In this document: piece by piece, positions 45,452-56,187 of the stretch
Layout: every line of letters starts with the position of its first letter
Position numbering within the stretch: position 1 is the first letter of the stretch
Origin: Guadua angustifolia
Lineage: Eukaryota > Streptophyta > Magnoliopsida > Poales > Poaceae
Direction: 5' to 3'
Length of the DNA: 64,000 nucleotides
Assembly: GCA_036346375.1 (NCBI GenBank)
Contig: CM070520.1
Location: 14,767,791-14,831,790 of the forward strand
Program-made: the position numbers and the translations under genes
Notes under the pieces: generated by a model
What the model saw: the letters and a program-made list of their open reading frames with translations, nothing else
The model's database searches: none
What the model was told of the DNA's origin: nothing

Positions 45452-47305
45452 CCACGTCACGTCCTGCACAGAGCTGCTCGCTGCCTCCGCCGTACTACTT
45501 CTGCAGGGCTCCCGGAGTGGGAGAGTTCATCACACGCTCTTTCTTTATGAGAATCGCGTGGTATAAGCATCTTCTGCTGGTCGGTGACGATATATTCCGC
45601 GTATCACGGATATATGCCGTGTTAAAGCTACCGTCACTATACATGGGGTGCATATTTGACAAACACCGTCTGACCTGGAGATGGGCATGTGAAGGACTGA
45701 GCACAGGGGTAGTTCTAGAGGAGCATTTCTCGGGACTCGTCGACAGGGAAGTGATCACCAGGGCAGCAAACTACGGAGAAAAGCCGGCTGCAGAGGAGGG
45801 CTGCCACTGGCAGGTGAATCCTGATGTGCTGCAGTCCCTCGCTACCGAATCAGCTAACAAGGGTATGGTTTGTACCAGCGGCATGCTCAACTCAGCAGCA
45901 GCTACAGCCGACAGGCGACAACGCGAGTACTGATATGCTACGCTTGTTATCCCTCCACCAGCCTGATCCGAAGCTCCCAACGCCGCTGGAAACAAAGGAT
46001 CTGTCTCAAACTCGTTCACTAGCTGTCTCTGGTGCAGTAGAAGGAATCCCTCTCGATAAGTTTATCTATTTGAATGTATTGGATCTCGAAGGTTGGGAGA
46101 ATTTGAAGGATGAGCACTTACCGCTCATATGCAGCAAAATGTTACTGCTGAGTTATCTAGGCGTGAGGAACACAGGGGTCACCAGGCTCCCACCCGAGAT
46201 CAAGGAGCTGCACATTCTCAATGCATTGGACGTGAGCCACACGAGCATAAGGGAGCTCCCATCAGAAGTATGCGAGCTAAAATGGTTGGATTCACTGGAC
46301 CTGAGAAGCACACAAATAAGGCAACTGCCAGAGCAAATTGCTGAGTGTAAACAATTGAGTGATCTGCTAATTGGTGGCGATGGAATTAATCCTGATGAGA
46401 TAGCAGCAAAGATACCAGAGGGGATAGTGCGTGCCGGAAACCTACGCACGCTAGCAACTGCTGACTTAAGCGAATGCTCCGCAAGCTACATAGAGGCTCT
46501 TGGCTTAAAGGAATTGCGGGTGCTTGCAATAACCTGGTCTTTTCACCAGTGCACTGACGGAAGATACCAGGACGCTCTACTGTCATCCATCGGAAAATGG
46601 AACTACCTCAGGTCCCTGACAATCCACTGTGGGCTCGGTTGTTCCATGGAGTTCCTGGGCTCCCAGCTGCCTCATCCTCCTCGGGGCCTCCATACTTTCA
46701 AGGTAACAACCGGAAGATTTTTCGTTGTTCCCAAATGGATCGAAGGGCTCGAGTATCTTTCTTTCTTGCAAATCACGGTTTGCAAGCTAGGCAGGGACGA
46801 TCTAAAGATCCTTGGAGAGTTGCCCAAATTGCAGTGCCTTGTGCTAGGCTTGGACTTCCTCCCAGAGGAAGCCATAGTGATTCCAAGCGAGTGGTTCAGC
46901 GAGTTCTTCCGGCAGCTTCGGACATTCTCGGTCGAATGCCTAGTGTCATGGCTGACTTTCACACTAGGAGCAATGCCGTCGCTCACATACCTTGATCTGG
47001 AAATCTGCTCCTCAGTTCCACCGAATCAAGAGATTGTTCTTTCGGGCATCAGCAACCTCGAGAAGCTCGCGGAGGTAGTCCTCCGGTACAACAAGATGTA
47101 CAGCAACAGCTCCAGCGTGAAGATGACAGTCGAGGCGGTGAAGAAGGCGGTCGTCGAGCATCGCAACCGAATCAACCTCGTCATCAATAATGACATCCAA
47201 TATGTTGTTCAGGCAGAGGCAGTTGATGAGGAGACAGTGAGGAGGACAACAACAGAGATCGAGAGTGAAATTGAGATTGTAGACGAAATCGAAATTGAAG
47301 ACTAG
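45449..47305 (+). pseudogene. NLR2 C-terminal part: shortened NB-ARC and LRR
   Basis: From 45452 the CC frame reads PRHVLHRAARCLRRTTSAG and stops near 45548. The next frame gives WYKHLLLVGDDIFRVSR (kinase-2-like), then within about ten residues SLYMGCIFDKHRLTWRWACE (RNBS-D / winged-helix region) and LSTGVVLEEHFSGLVDREVI. P-loop, RNBS-B and GLPL are absent. A further one-base shift at about 45850-45925 leads into the LRR frame (45929 to the stop at 47305), with TRSLAVSGAVEGIPLDKFIY, LNVLDLEGWENLKDEHLPLI, LPPEIKELHILNALDVSHTS and more units, 14 or so in all. It ends in an acidic tail (EIESEIEIVDEIEIED). LRR homology is clear. Without a nucleotide-binding core the protein could not switch like a normal NLR. 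Confidence 0.85.
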
Positions 47306-47780
47306 ATGCCGGGTAAAACTCTCGTGCACATGCACACTGCTACTTATTACTAGTTTTACCATTGCTTTATGTGATTAACACCGGTTTTTGTGGCAAACGT
47401 TTCCATATGTACTGCTTCAGCGCTGTGGCAAATATGTTGGCTCCCTCGGCTATCTGCAGACAAGAAATGGCTGCTGCTATCTGTATCCTAGCTTTTGTGA
47501 ACGTCAGGTAATGCGTCTGTTTAGTCATGCCATGTCTGCATGTTATATGTAATAAGACTGCCAAATCTCGTCAAGCCGTGCCAGTGTGTTACTGTTTCGT
47601 TAGTAAGGATGTGTGTTCTTGCAAGACTCTAATTGTTTGTCGCGTGTAAAAGATTTGTGAGATAATACATCATGGCTGTGTTCGTATGTTACAGTATGAC
47701 TTTTTGATAATGTGTCCGCTGGGTCGTATCATTATACACAAGATTGTGCCAGAGCATTTATTGTGTGATCCGACGAGCAT
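47306..47780 (+). other. 3' flank / probable 3' UTR of NLR2
   Basis: Follows the NLR2 stop. No long frame. T-rich, with a few possible polyadenylation contexts (aataag near 47551, ataatac near 47663), none decisive. Confidence 0.45.
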
Positions 47781-47788
47781 GTTCAAAT

Positions 47789-48201
47789 CAAGGTTACAAA
47801 TTTCGTTTTTGACATCTCAAAGACGGCTGAAATCGAACCGAAATGAAAAAACCAATTTCAAATCCGGTGTTTTGGCGGCCAGCAAAACCAAAATTTCAGC
47901 TCAAATGACCGGAAGTTCAGCCTTTTTCAACCACTCTGAAATGGTCTACCTAAATATCCAAAATTTGTATATGTATTTTTTTTTGCAAAATTTTCACATA
48001 CACTACTTAGAAATGGCATTACAATTCATCATAAAAAATTGTATGTTAAATCCAGTCCTACAAACATAAAAACCGGTCGAATTTGTGATCATCTCTATCA
48101 AAACCTAAAATCGCTGTAGCAATTTGAAAGTTTCCAAAATTTTTTATCTTGCCAAGATTTCGACCGAGATATCCCAAATCTCGATGAGATTTTTAACCCT
48201 G
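47789..48201. mobile_element. Non-autonomous hAT-like element, 413 bp
   Basis: Inverted ends caaggttacaaatttcg and, on the other strand, cagggttaaaaatctc. Flanks gttcaaat and attcaaac share six of eight bases, an eroded 8 bp TSD. The interior is rich in aaaatttcgacc-type phrases also found near 24480-24540. No transposase. Confidence 0.6.
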
Positions 48202-49059
48202 ATTCAAACTTCAAAGCACCCAGTACCGCAAACTGCAAAGCATCAGCACGTAATATAAATCACCGCAGCGCAGAACATAGATCGAAACGAAGCATCAAGA
48301 ACAAGGCTGATGAAAAAGTAAGCTAACATTGCAATTTAAGGAGCTTTTGATTGCTGAACGTACAAAAGTTCTCAACCATCTACAAAACTGACTGTCCAGT
48401 GCCACAACAACAATGTCCGACAAGCAATACACCATCAGTGGAAAAAACCTGCGCATATTATCTCCACACGTTGCAGGTGAACCAGAGACAACTGCGCCAA
48501 AAATTATTTCTCCCGGCTTGGGCTCTCTCAAATGCCAGCCTGAAAACAAGTTGAGAGATGATTGCTTGGGACAAGTGACACACTACAAATTCAAAATGTA
48601 CGGACTAACGTATAGCTAAGTTAGATATTAAGATATAACTGTCAATATGATCGCATAATGAGTCACCACTTCAATTCAACACAAGTGGTTTGCCAGTAGC
48701 AAACCTACCATATATAGTACTTCATTGGTTTGCAAACAAGACTATGCAAATCCAAATCTCCTAGGCATCCATTCCATCTCTTAAAAAGTTTCTCTTTCAA
48801 CTCCTAAACGTATCAAACAAGGCCACCTATAGTCTTTAACACTCCCAAGAAAGCAAAACTTAGATAACTTCACTGCATTTGTTTCTATTACTTATTATAA
48901 CAGCTTATTAGCAATAAATACTTCACTACCTGAGTATAGCAATGGGAGATGAGAACGAAACTGAAAAAAAAATCTTAACAAATATGCAGTCTTCATGCTT
49001 TAATGCCAAAGTATTTTACCTCAGAGAAATTTGTAAGTTAAATTTTGATGTTTTAGTAT
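48202..49059. other. Intergenic, no feature recognised
   Basis: AT-rich with a few short overlapping frames (for example 48413-48619 plus) that lack recognisable domains. Confidence 0.4.
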
Positions 49060-49340
49060 TCAGAATTAAAATGGGATAAATAAAATATTCGTTCTTTTGG
49101 ATTTGTAATTTATGTTGTACCTAGTGTTGTCTGTTGAGGAAGTGTTTCTTGCTTTTAACTTCTGTTCTTACTTTGCTGAAATCTAATTCTGTTAATCTTG
49201 TTTATCCATGTAACGTCAATAGCTTTTCGAGTGGTGGTGGTGAAGATGGATATGTAAGGCTGCACCATTTTAATTCTGACTACTACAACATAAATTAGGA
49301 ATCCAAAAGAACGAATATTTTATTTATCTACTTCCCTGGT
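49060..49340. repeat. Foldback element
   Basis: cagaattaaaa at about 49060 followed by taaataaaatattcgttctt and ttggatt is mirrored at 49275-49325 (aatccaaaagaacgaatatt, ttattta). Arms of about 50 bp surround about 160 bp. It could be a MITE; no TSD is obvious. Confidence 0.75.
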
Positions 49341-49429
49341 ACACAATGAATCCCTAATAGGCAAAACAAACAAAAGGCTGTTTGAGGAAGCTAAAGCAAC
49401 ACCCATTAATTTCTTTTTCACCAATAGAA

Positions 49430-50110
49430 ATCAGAATAGCGTATATGACCAAATCTTATTGGCAATAATCATTGAGCTGCCATGTCATCGAAGTGTATGA
49501 CAATGGTACACAATTTGCTCAGTACTCACTAAGCCAAGAAAAATGAGTGGCACAAAGTACAAACTTTCATCAATGGAACCTTTACTTGTTCTATAATATT
49601 CCTTAAAAAATTACTATGCTATAATACTTTAAGGCTATAGGAGAAAACAATACCGGCACTCAATGGAAAATACATTGGCAGTAAACATGAAGCCACCATA
49701 TTCTGCATATAAAATGAACTGAAAATTAGAAACGCCCCACATTAACATAAATTTATTCTGAAGTACCAGCTTCCAAAGTGTCTTCCTACAATGCCTTGTG
49801 GATATAGAAGAGGCAAGGTAGCTCTCATAAATTTTATTTTTCAACAGCAGCAATCATAATGGCGTATATAACCAAAGTGATTGGTTGAAATCATTGAGCT
49901 ATCAAAACCGTATGATACACACAAGGCTTAAGAAATGTGTATTGAACAACATGTAAAACAGAATGATTCATTGGTACAGTTACATGTCCGATACTTGAAA
50001 TAAATTTTGAGCAATATGTAGCTCTCATATTCTAACTTTTCATCATACTAATGTCAGTATAGCGTACATTGCCAATGTAATTGGCTGTAATCACTGAGCT
50101 ACATATAGAA
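49430..50110. repeat. Three diverged copies of a ~45 bp motif
   Basis: Copies start at about 49439 (gcgtatatgaccaaatctta), 49862 (gcgtatataaccaaagtgat) and 50063 (gcgtacattgccaatgtaat), each continuing ttgg....aatca(t/c)tgagct. Less similar flanking sequence suggests an old duplication of a longer block. Confidence 0.65.
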
Positions 50111-50600
50111 GAAATTTGACACAAGCATGAAAACACTTCAACAAGATAAAAAGGTAGAAAGAAATAGCAAACACAGGGTGAAAGCAAGAAGCAAAAGTAT
50201 GGTCCTATTCGAGTAACCAGAATAAGTACCAGAATCCAAAATGGTGGCAAATCTATATTGGAGAAAGCTAAGGAGCTTCAACAAAAAAAAGAATATTGAA
50301 AAGAGGGACTTCATGAAGAATAAACTGACCAACTCTTTTTCTGTTCTACACATCGAAGATTTACTTTCTATGGCTAAAGATTTTGGTCTAAATATGGGTC
50401 TATCTGATGTTGAAACCCTAGAAAACATTAACCACATTAAGAGTGTGTAAGATGATAGAATATGTGAATTTGCTGAAAACAATCATGTTGTGTTCAGACC
50501 CAATAGTATTGACACTCAGATGAGCATCTGGTGGATGTTTCATCTAAAAGAAATGTGTATTCTGAAAGGGACATCCAAACAGAAGCTCTTCTGGTGGAAG

Positions 50601-50613
50601 TTGCTTTTGAAGA
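50601..50613. repeat. SINE target-site duplication (left), 13 bp
   Basis: ttgcttttgaaga, repeated exactly at 51485-51497. Confidence 0.88.
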
Positions 50614-51484
50614 GAACTGAACTCAGCTCAGTTGGCAGAGGTGTTAGGTGCGCGCCTCACCCACCCACGTTCGAGCTCAGCTTGACGCGCGTGCTCGCGA
50701 GGGCCGGGTGCAAGCGCTTGGGTGTGTGCGTGTAGGGGTGAAAACAGGTTGGATACAGGCGGATATTGCTCTTCCCGTATCCTAACCTATATTTTTTCCC
50801 GGATTTGGAACCGGATACGGGCTAGCCGGATACGGATACGGATTCGGGTTATTCGGGATATGGATATGGGACGGATATGTGACGGATTCGGGTCGGAAAC
50901 GGATAAAGATATACGGATAATGCACGTATATATAGAGTAATATATATCGAATTAAAACCATATGAATACATGACAATACTAACAAATTATACATCAATCA
51001 AACTCAATAAACGTCGTAGAAAGAATATGCTACTTAAGAATCAATAGAACCAACTAATTGTTAGTATAAATGGGCTGAAATGGAAAAAATATAGTGAAAA
51101 TGGACTGGGCCTTGCTGATATCCGAATATCCAATCCAAATATCCAACCTGAATATCCGATCCGATATCCGAATAGGAAAAATCCGGATATCCGAATAGAA
51201 AAAATCCGAATATCCGGATACCGTCCCGGATTTACCGGATATTGGATGCTCCGGATCCGATCCCGAATCCGGATTCAAGTATCCGGATCCGGTCTCAGAT
51301 CCGAACGGATAGTAAAATCCGGTCCCGGATCCGGTCCCGGATCGGGCGGGAGATATCCGACCCATTTTCATCCCTACGTGCGTGGGCGCGTGTGCATGTG
51401 TGGGTGTGTGTGCGTTTGTAGCCCGGCAGTTTTTCACCTTCTTTAGTGAATGCCAAAGCTCCTGGCCAATTTTCAAAAAAGACA
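50614..51484 (+). mobile_element. tRNA-derived SINE, split by a hAT element
   Basis: The head resembles a tRNA gene: box A-like agctcagttggcagagg (50625-50641) and box B-like gttcgagctc (50669-50678), the internal Pol III promoter. The body continues to 50732 and resumes after the hAT insertion at 51385, ending in an A-rich bit (caaaaaag) before the 13 bp TSD. Without the nested hAT it is about 220-230 bp, normal for plant SINEs. Confidence 0.8.
50733..51376. mobile_element. Non-autonomous hAT element, 644 bp, inside the SINE
   Basis: Inverted ends taggggtgaaaa / ttttcatcccta. Flanking eight bases tgtgcgtg (50725-50732) and cgtgcgtg (51377-51384) agree at seven of eight. Subterminal runs of ggatacgg / atccgg repeats. 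No transposase. Confidence 0.88.
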
Positions 51485-51497
51485 TTGCTTTTGAAGA
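51485..51497. repeat. SINE target-site duplication (right), 13 bp
   Basis: Exact copy of 50601-50613. Confidence 0.88.
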
Positions 51498-53615
51498 TAT
51501 GGATAAATCTCCCCTGACTGAAGTAAGAACAAAAGAGTAGGTATGACAAATAAAAACATTTTTTATGAAAGGATTAATCTGCAACGTGAGAAGGCTTAAT
51601 AAGCCTGGTAAACCTAAATGCCTTAATGATCTGATTCAAAAATATTATCCAGAATTTGTTGGCTTTTCTGAAACCAAGAAAGAGACTACTCAGAATTGCT
51701 GGTAATAGAGGTTTTGTTTGCAATCATTTGCCTGCTAAATCCACTGCTGGTGGTATTTTAGTAAGGTGTAAAAGATGATTTCGTAGAAGTTATTTCTCAT
51801 GATACCACAGAATTTTCTGTTTCTGTGATCTTGAAAAATAAAAGAGATGGAAAAATTTGGAGATTAATTGTAGTGTACGGTTCTGCTTATGAGACGCATA
51901 AGCAAGAATTCATAGATCATCTTGGTAAATTATTTCAAAATTGGCAGGAACCCACCATGATTGGTGGAGATTTTAATCTTGTTTGTTCTAAAGAGGAAAA
52001 AATAATGGGACCATTATTCAGCATTGGACTGATGAGTTCAATTGTTGCATTAAGCTTTATGGCCTTATTGAAATCAAGTGTGTTGGTAGATGTTTTAAAT
52101 GGGGGAACAATCACGAAAATTTAATTCTTGCTGCTATTGACAAAATCTTTGTTACAACTGATTGGGGGCAGATGTATCCTTTGACTTACATGCAAACATT
52201 GCCTAGAGCTAGTAGTGATCACACCACCTTTGCTTGTGGATACTGGAGAGAAATCTATCCCTAAAACAAAAATTTTCAGATTTGAAAGGTGGTGGTTAGA
52301 TCAAGATGGTTTTTATGACCTGGTTGCTAAAATTTGAAATTCCCCTTGTCATTTTGACAATGCTATAGATGTTTGGCATTTTAACTTAAAGGTTGGTGTA
52401 TTAATGCTGAAGCTGCTATGAAAAATAAAAATCAAAGTCTAATTCAGGAGTATGACTGCCTTGACGTTATGTCTGAATGTTTTCCTTTGAATAATGATGA
52501 TAGGACAAAATGAAAGATAATCCAATAAATTAGATCATATTTAGCGTATGGAGGAAACTAAAGCTAGACAAAGTTCTAGACAAAGAAATATTTTAAAAGT
52601 GGATAGAAATACTGCCAATTTCCAAGTTGTTGTTAATCATAGAAGAAGACAGAAAATTATCACTATGCTTGATGGTCCAAATGGTATTGTAGAAGATAAT
52701 CACGGTATGTTCCAAATTGCTGTTGACTTCTATAAAGAACTATTTGGGTATGAATCTAGACTTAATATGTTTTTTCTGATGATTTTTGGAGCCTTGAGGA
52801 AAATGCGCCAAGTAATGAAAATAATTTTCTTGGATCTGATTTTTCTGAAGAAATAAAGAGTGCCATTTTTTTTACTCTTATGCTGAAGAAGCTCCTATCC
52901 CAGATGGACTCACTTTCCTTTTCTATCGCAACATTTGGGACGTAATCCAGTATGACCTTATGGTTATGTTCAGAGATTTTGAAAAAGGGCAGTGTAGGCT
53001 TAATTTTGCCATGATTACTTTGATACCTAAAGAACAAGATGCTAAGTCCATGAAGAAGCTCAGGCCTATCAGTTTGGCTAACTGTAGATTTAAAATCTTT
53101 ACTGAAGCCATGACATTCAGATTAGCTAAGATTCCTGATAAATTAACTTTCCAACAGCAAACTGCATTCGCAAAAGGTAGATATATTCTTGAAAGTGTTG
53201 TTTCTTCTCATGAAATTGTACATAATGTTGATAGCCACTACTTTCATAATGTTGATAGATTAACTTACTAGTGTTTTCTTTATCAAAGTTCTGTAGGGGT
53301 GAGAATTAATAATGTTGATAGCCACTACTTTCATCCTGGAAAAGGTTTGAAGAAGAGTGATCCTCTCTCCCCTATCCTTTTTAATTTAGTGGCTGATGTT
53401 TTCACTAGTATGCTTTGGAAAGCATCAGGAAAAAGTTTAATCAGGGGGTTAGTGTATGACTTTTGTGCTGGTGGCATTGTGAGTTTACAATATGTTGGTG
53501 ACACTCTTCTCTTCCTTGATAATTCTGTGAATAATGCTGAGAATTAACTTTAGTAAAAGTGATTTTGTTTCTATCAATGTTTTAGAGTCAGATCTCACCC
53601 TTGATTGCTCAAGCA

Positions 53616-53623
53616 CTAGGCTG
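53616..53623. repeat. hAT target-site duplication ctaggctg (left)
   Basis: Exact eight-base match to 54388-54395. Confidence 0.9.
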
Positions 53624-54387
53624 TAGGGATGAAAACGAAACTGAAACGGTCGGTCCGTTTCCGTTTCCACATCTTTTACCGGTAACAGAAACAAAATCGG
53701 AAACCTCATAAACGGATACAGAAACGGATAGTGACGGAAACGGATATAGAACAGAGCATATACAGAAACAAAAGTGAAAAATTCCACAAGAACATAGTAC
53801 ATAATGACAATATACATGACTACAAAAACAATATAACTCATTCCACTTCTAATGCTGATACAAGAACAATGTTATGTTCACCAGTATTACTAGGAAGTTT
53901 TTTTCTCAAGTTTGTCAATTGAAGGCTCACTATTTATCCCTTAGATCAGACTATCATGTCCTCCTCCATATCATTATCATCAACATCAATTTATTCATGA
54001 AAAATGAAACCAAAATTATGCTAGAAATAATTTTCCTAGGTTCAAAATATTCCAAAGTATTTTTGAGAATTTTTCCAGAATTTTTGAACACCATTTGATG
54101 TTTTCTATAAAGCCATTTGTATTTCTGAAATTATTTTAGTTTGAAAATAAATGCAAATTCTCCATTCTCCTTTTTGGGCCAAGTGGACCAAGTTTCCGAC
54201 GGAATTTCCGGTTTCACTTATACGAAATTTCCATTTCCGTCGAAAATGGCTCTCCTGTTTCCGTTTCCGACAAAAAAATTCCGGTTCTGTTTCCGTACCG
54301 ACATTTTCTATTTCCATTTCCGAAAAAAGCATCTGTTTCCGTTTTTCTTAGGAATGGTCGGAAATTCCATTTCCGTTTTCATCCCTA
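53624..54387. mobile_element. Non-autonomous hAT element, 764 bp, inside the old LINE
   Basis: Inverted ends tagggatgaaaacg / cgttttcatcccta with a perfect 8 bp TSD. Subterminal repeats of ccgtttccg and its complement at both ends, the same architecture as 50733-51376 but a different repeat core. Middle AT-rich, no transposase. Confidence 0.92.
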
Positions 54388-55332
54388 CTAGGCTGTAATA
54401 TTGGTCAATTTCCTTTTAAGTACCTAGGTGTGCCTTTACATTTTAACAAATTGAGAAGAGAGGATCTGCAACCTCTAGTTGATAAGATAATAACAAAATA
54501 GCAGCACGCTAGAGAGGGAGGCTTTTGTCCCCTGCAGGAAGATTAATCCAGTAATTCTTATTCAATCTTGCTTAGCCAGCATTCCTGTTTACCTTTTATC
54601 TGTAATTAACTTTCCTACTTGGGCTCTTAACGCTATTAATTCACATATGGCCAATTACCTTTGGAATGATGGAGCAGAGAAACATCATTACCATTTAACT
54701 AATTGGGGTAGTGTTTGTTTGAAAAAAAAAAGATTATGGGGGAACAGGTATTCCTAACCTAAGAGATCTAAATATGTGTCTTCTGGCTTCCTGGATCAAT
54801 AGATATAACAAGGGAGAGGAGAAAATTCAGAGAAAAATTGTTGATCACAAATACAGAACTAATGATCCAAACATTTTTACTTGCCCCAAAGATAGCATTT
54901 CTCCCTTTTGGAAAGGAGTTCTTTAGGCAGGTCAAATTGGCTATAGGTGGAAAGTGGGGGATGGTAATAGCGTTAGGTTTTGGCAGGATTGATGGTTTGG
55001 TAGTTCTAATCTAGCAACTCAGTTGTTGGGTCTTTATGATATTGTCAATGAAAAAAATGTTACTATTGCTCAGGTTTGGGATGGTGAGAACATAAAACTC
55101 ACTTTCAAACGATATGTAGATGACAGAATTATGCAACTGTGGCAAGGAAGCTTTGGGGAGAAGTACCTGACCTAGTGGAGATTGCCATAGGTTGTGATTT
55201 TGAATCCGTTTCTAAGTGGTGGATTTGTAATAAATCTCATGCCATTCTGAACATGATTACTTATGCCACTTTGTGGAATATTTGGAAAGAACATAATGCT
55301 ATGTTTTTTTAGCACAAGAAATGGATTCGAAT

Positions 55333-55492
55333 AGTGTTACTCGAACACCCGTGTCCAAAAACTTTTGCCGAATCGGACACCTCCAATCTGAGTTGGATTC
55401 CGAAAAGCATTTCCCATGTCCAAATTTTTTTGTCAAATCGGACACCGCAAATCCTAGTTGGATCCCGACTCCCGTGTTGGTGTCCAAGTAAC
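55333..55492. mobile_element. Small TIR element, 160 bp, with 13 bp flanking duplication
   Basis: aatggattcgaat at 55320-55332 is repeated exactly at 55493-55505. The insert has inverted ends gttactcgaacacc and, on the other strand, gttacttggacacc. Two internal direct repeats, aatcggacacc(t/g)c. A long duplication with TIRs could mean a Mutator-like MITE, though those usually give about 9-11 bp. Confidence 0.75.
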
Positions 55493-55874
55493 AATGGATT
55501 CGAATGCAGGTATTATGGAGCAGGATTGCCACAACCTTGAGAGGATGGAGAGCGCTTTGCAAGGACTCTGTTGCCGAAGATTGATCACTATATCTGTCTT
55601 TTGGAGCTCAAGATGAACGAGATACCCCAGCTGACATGGAGATGAAGGCATCTGAAGGGACTCAAGCTTGGCTGGGGAGACACGTGAAGGAAGGGATCAA
55701 GCCTGGAGTACTGATGGAGGGCAGCAGCTGTGAAGACCATGTAATAGGCTAGCTGCATGATTCTGTGGTGTTTTGTGATGAGAGTTGTTTAAAAGAGTGT
55801 GGTAAGCTCAGTGATGCTGTGACCTATCTTTTTGTTTTGCTTTTTCTTAAATGCAAACTTGTGTCAGATCATGA

Positions 55875-56187
55875 ATAGGTCCTAATATATTCTAATCTTC
55901 CGCCTTTTCCTGTTGGGTGATGTTGTCTCTTCATGAAGTAAAATCTTCGTTGATTGGAATATTGTAGAGGACCGTAAACTGAGAGATATTCCATGAGATA
56001 AGGTCAAATTTAACTTTTCAAAATAGTATTCCGAAAAGGGAAGAAATAAGATCCTAAGAGTAAGGTAAGAAGAGATAAACTATTAATTACCAGTTTGTTG
56101 ATTTGATTTCAAAAATAACTTTGAAATTCTAACGGCCATTCTAACTAGGGTTGCGACCTACAGTCGATATGGCTCTGATACCACCTC
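55875..56187 (-). mobile_element. Truncated start of a LARD-like interior, with PBS
   Basis: Nearly the same as 63501-63812 and in the same orientation. On the minus strand it begins next to the LTR end with the PBS tggtatcagagc (56183-56172) and stops abruptly at 55875 against LINE sequence. It is the beginning of a second interior joined to the left LTR. Confidence 0.85.

Larger units (their letters stand above)
50230..55874 (+). pseudogene. Old, decayed L1-type LINE split by later insertions
   Basis: An ORF1-tail-like piece (50255-50600: LLSMAKDFGLNMGLSDVETL) is followed after the SINE by ORF2. The endonuclease starts near 51570 (RRLNKPGKPKCLNDLI, GFSETKKET; GGDFNLVCSKEE near 51965). RT pieces follow at 52548-52856 (YKELFG), 52960-53271 (NFAMITLIPKEQDAK, KLRPISLANCRFKIF) and 53330-53547 (LKKSDPLSPILFNLVADVF). 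The catalytic YADD is changed to YVGD at 53491-53502. Later pieces: FPFKYLGVPLHF near 54410 and TLWNIWKEHNAMFF near 55270. The 3' end runs to about 55874, where the minus-strand LARD piece begins. Many stops and shifts; the left limit is uncertain. Confidence 0.82.

Noticed and set aside
45495..46019. Minus-strand frames of 82-87 codons across NLR2
   Set aside because: Antisense shadows of the NLR2 NB-ARC/LRR region.
50625..50680. Possible tRNA gene
   Set aside because: Box A- and B-like sequences are present but there is no cloverleaf, and a 13 bp TSD shows it is the head of a SINE.
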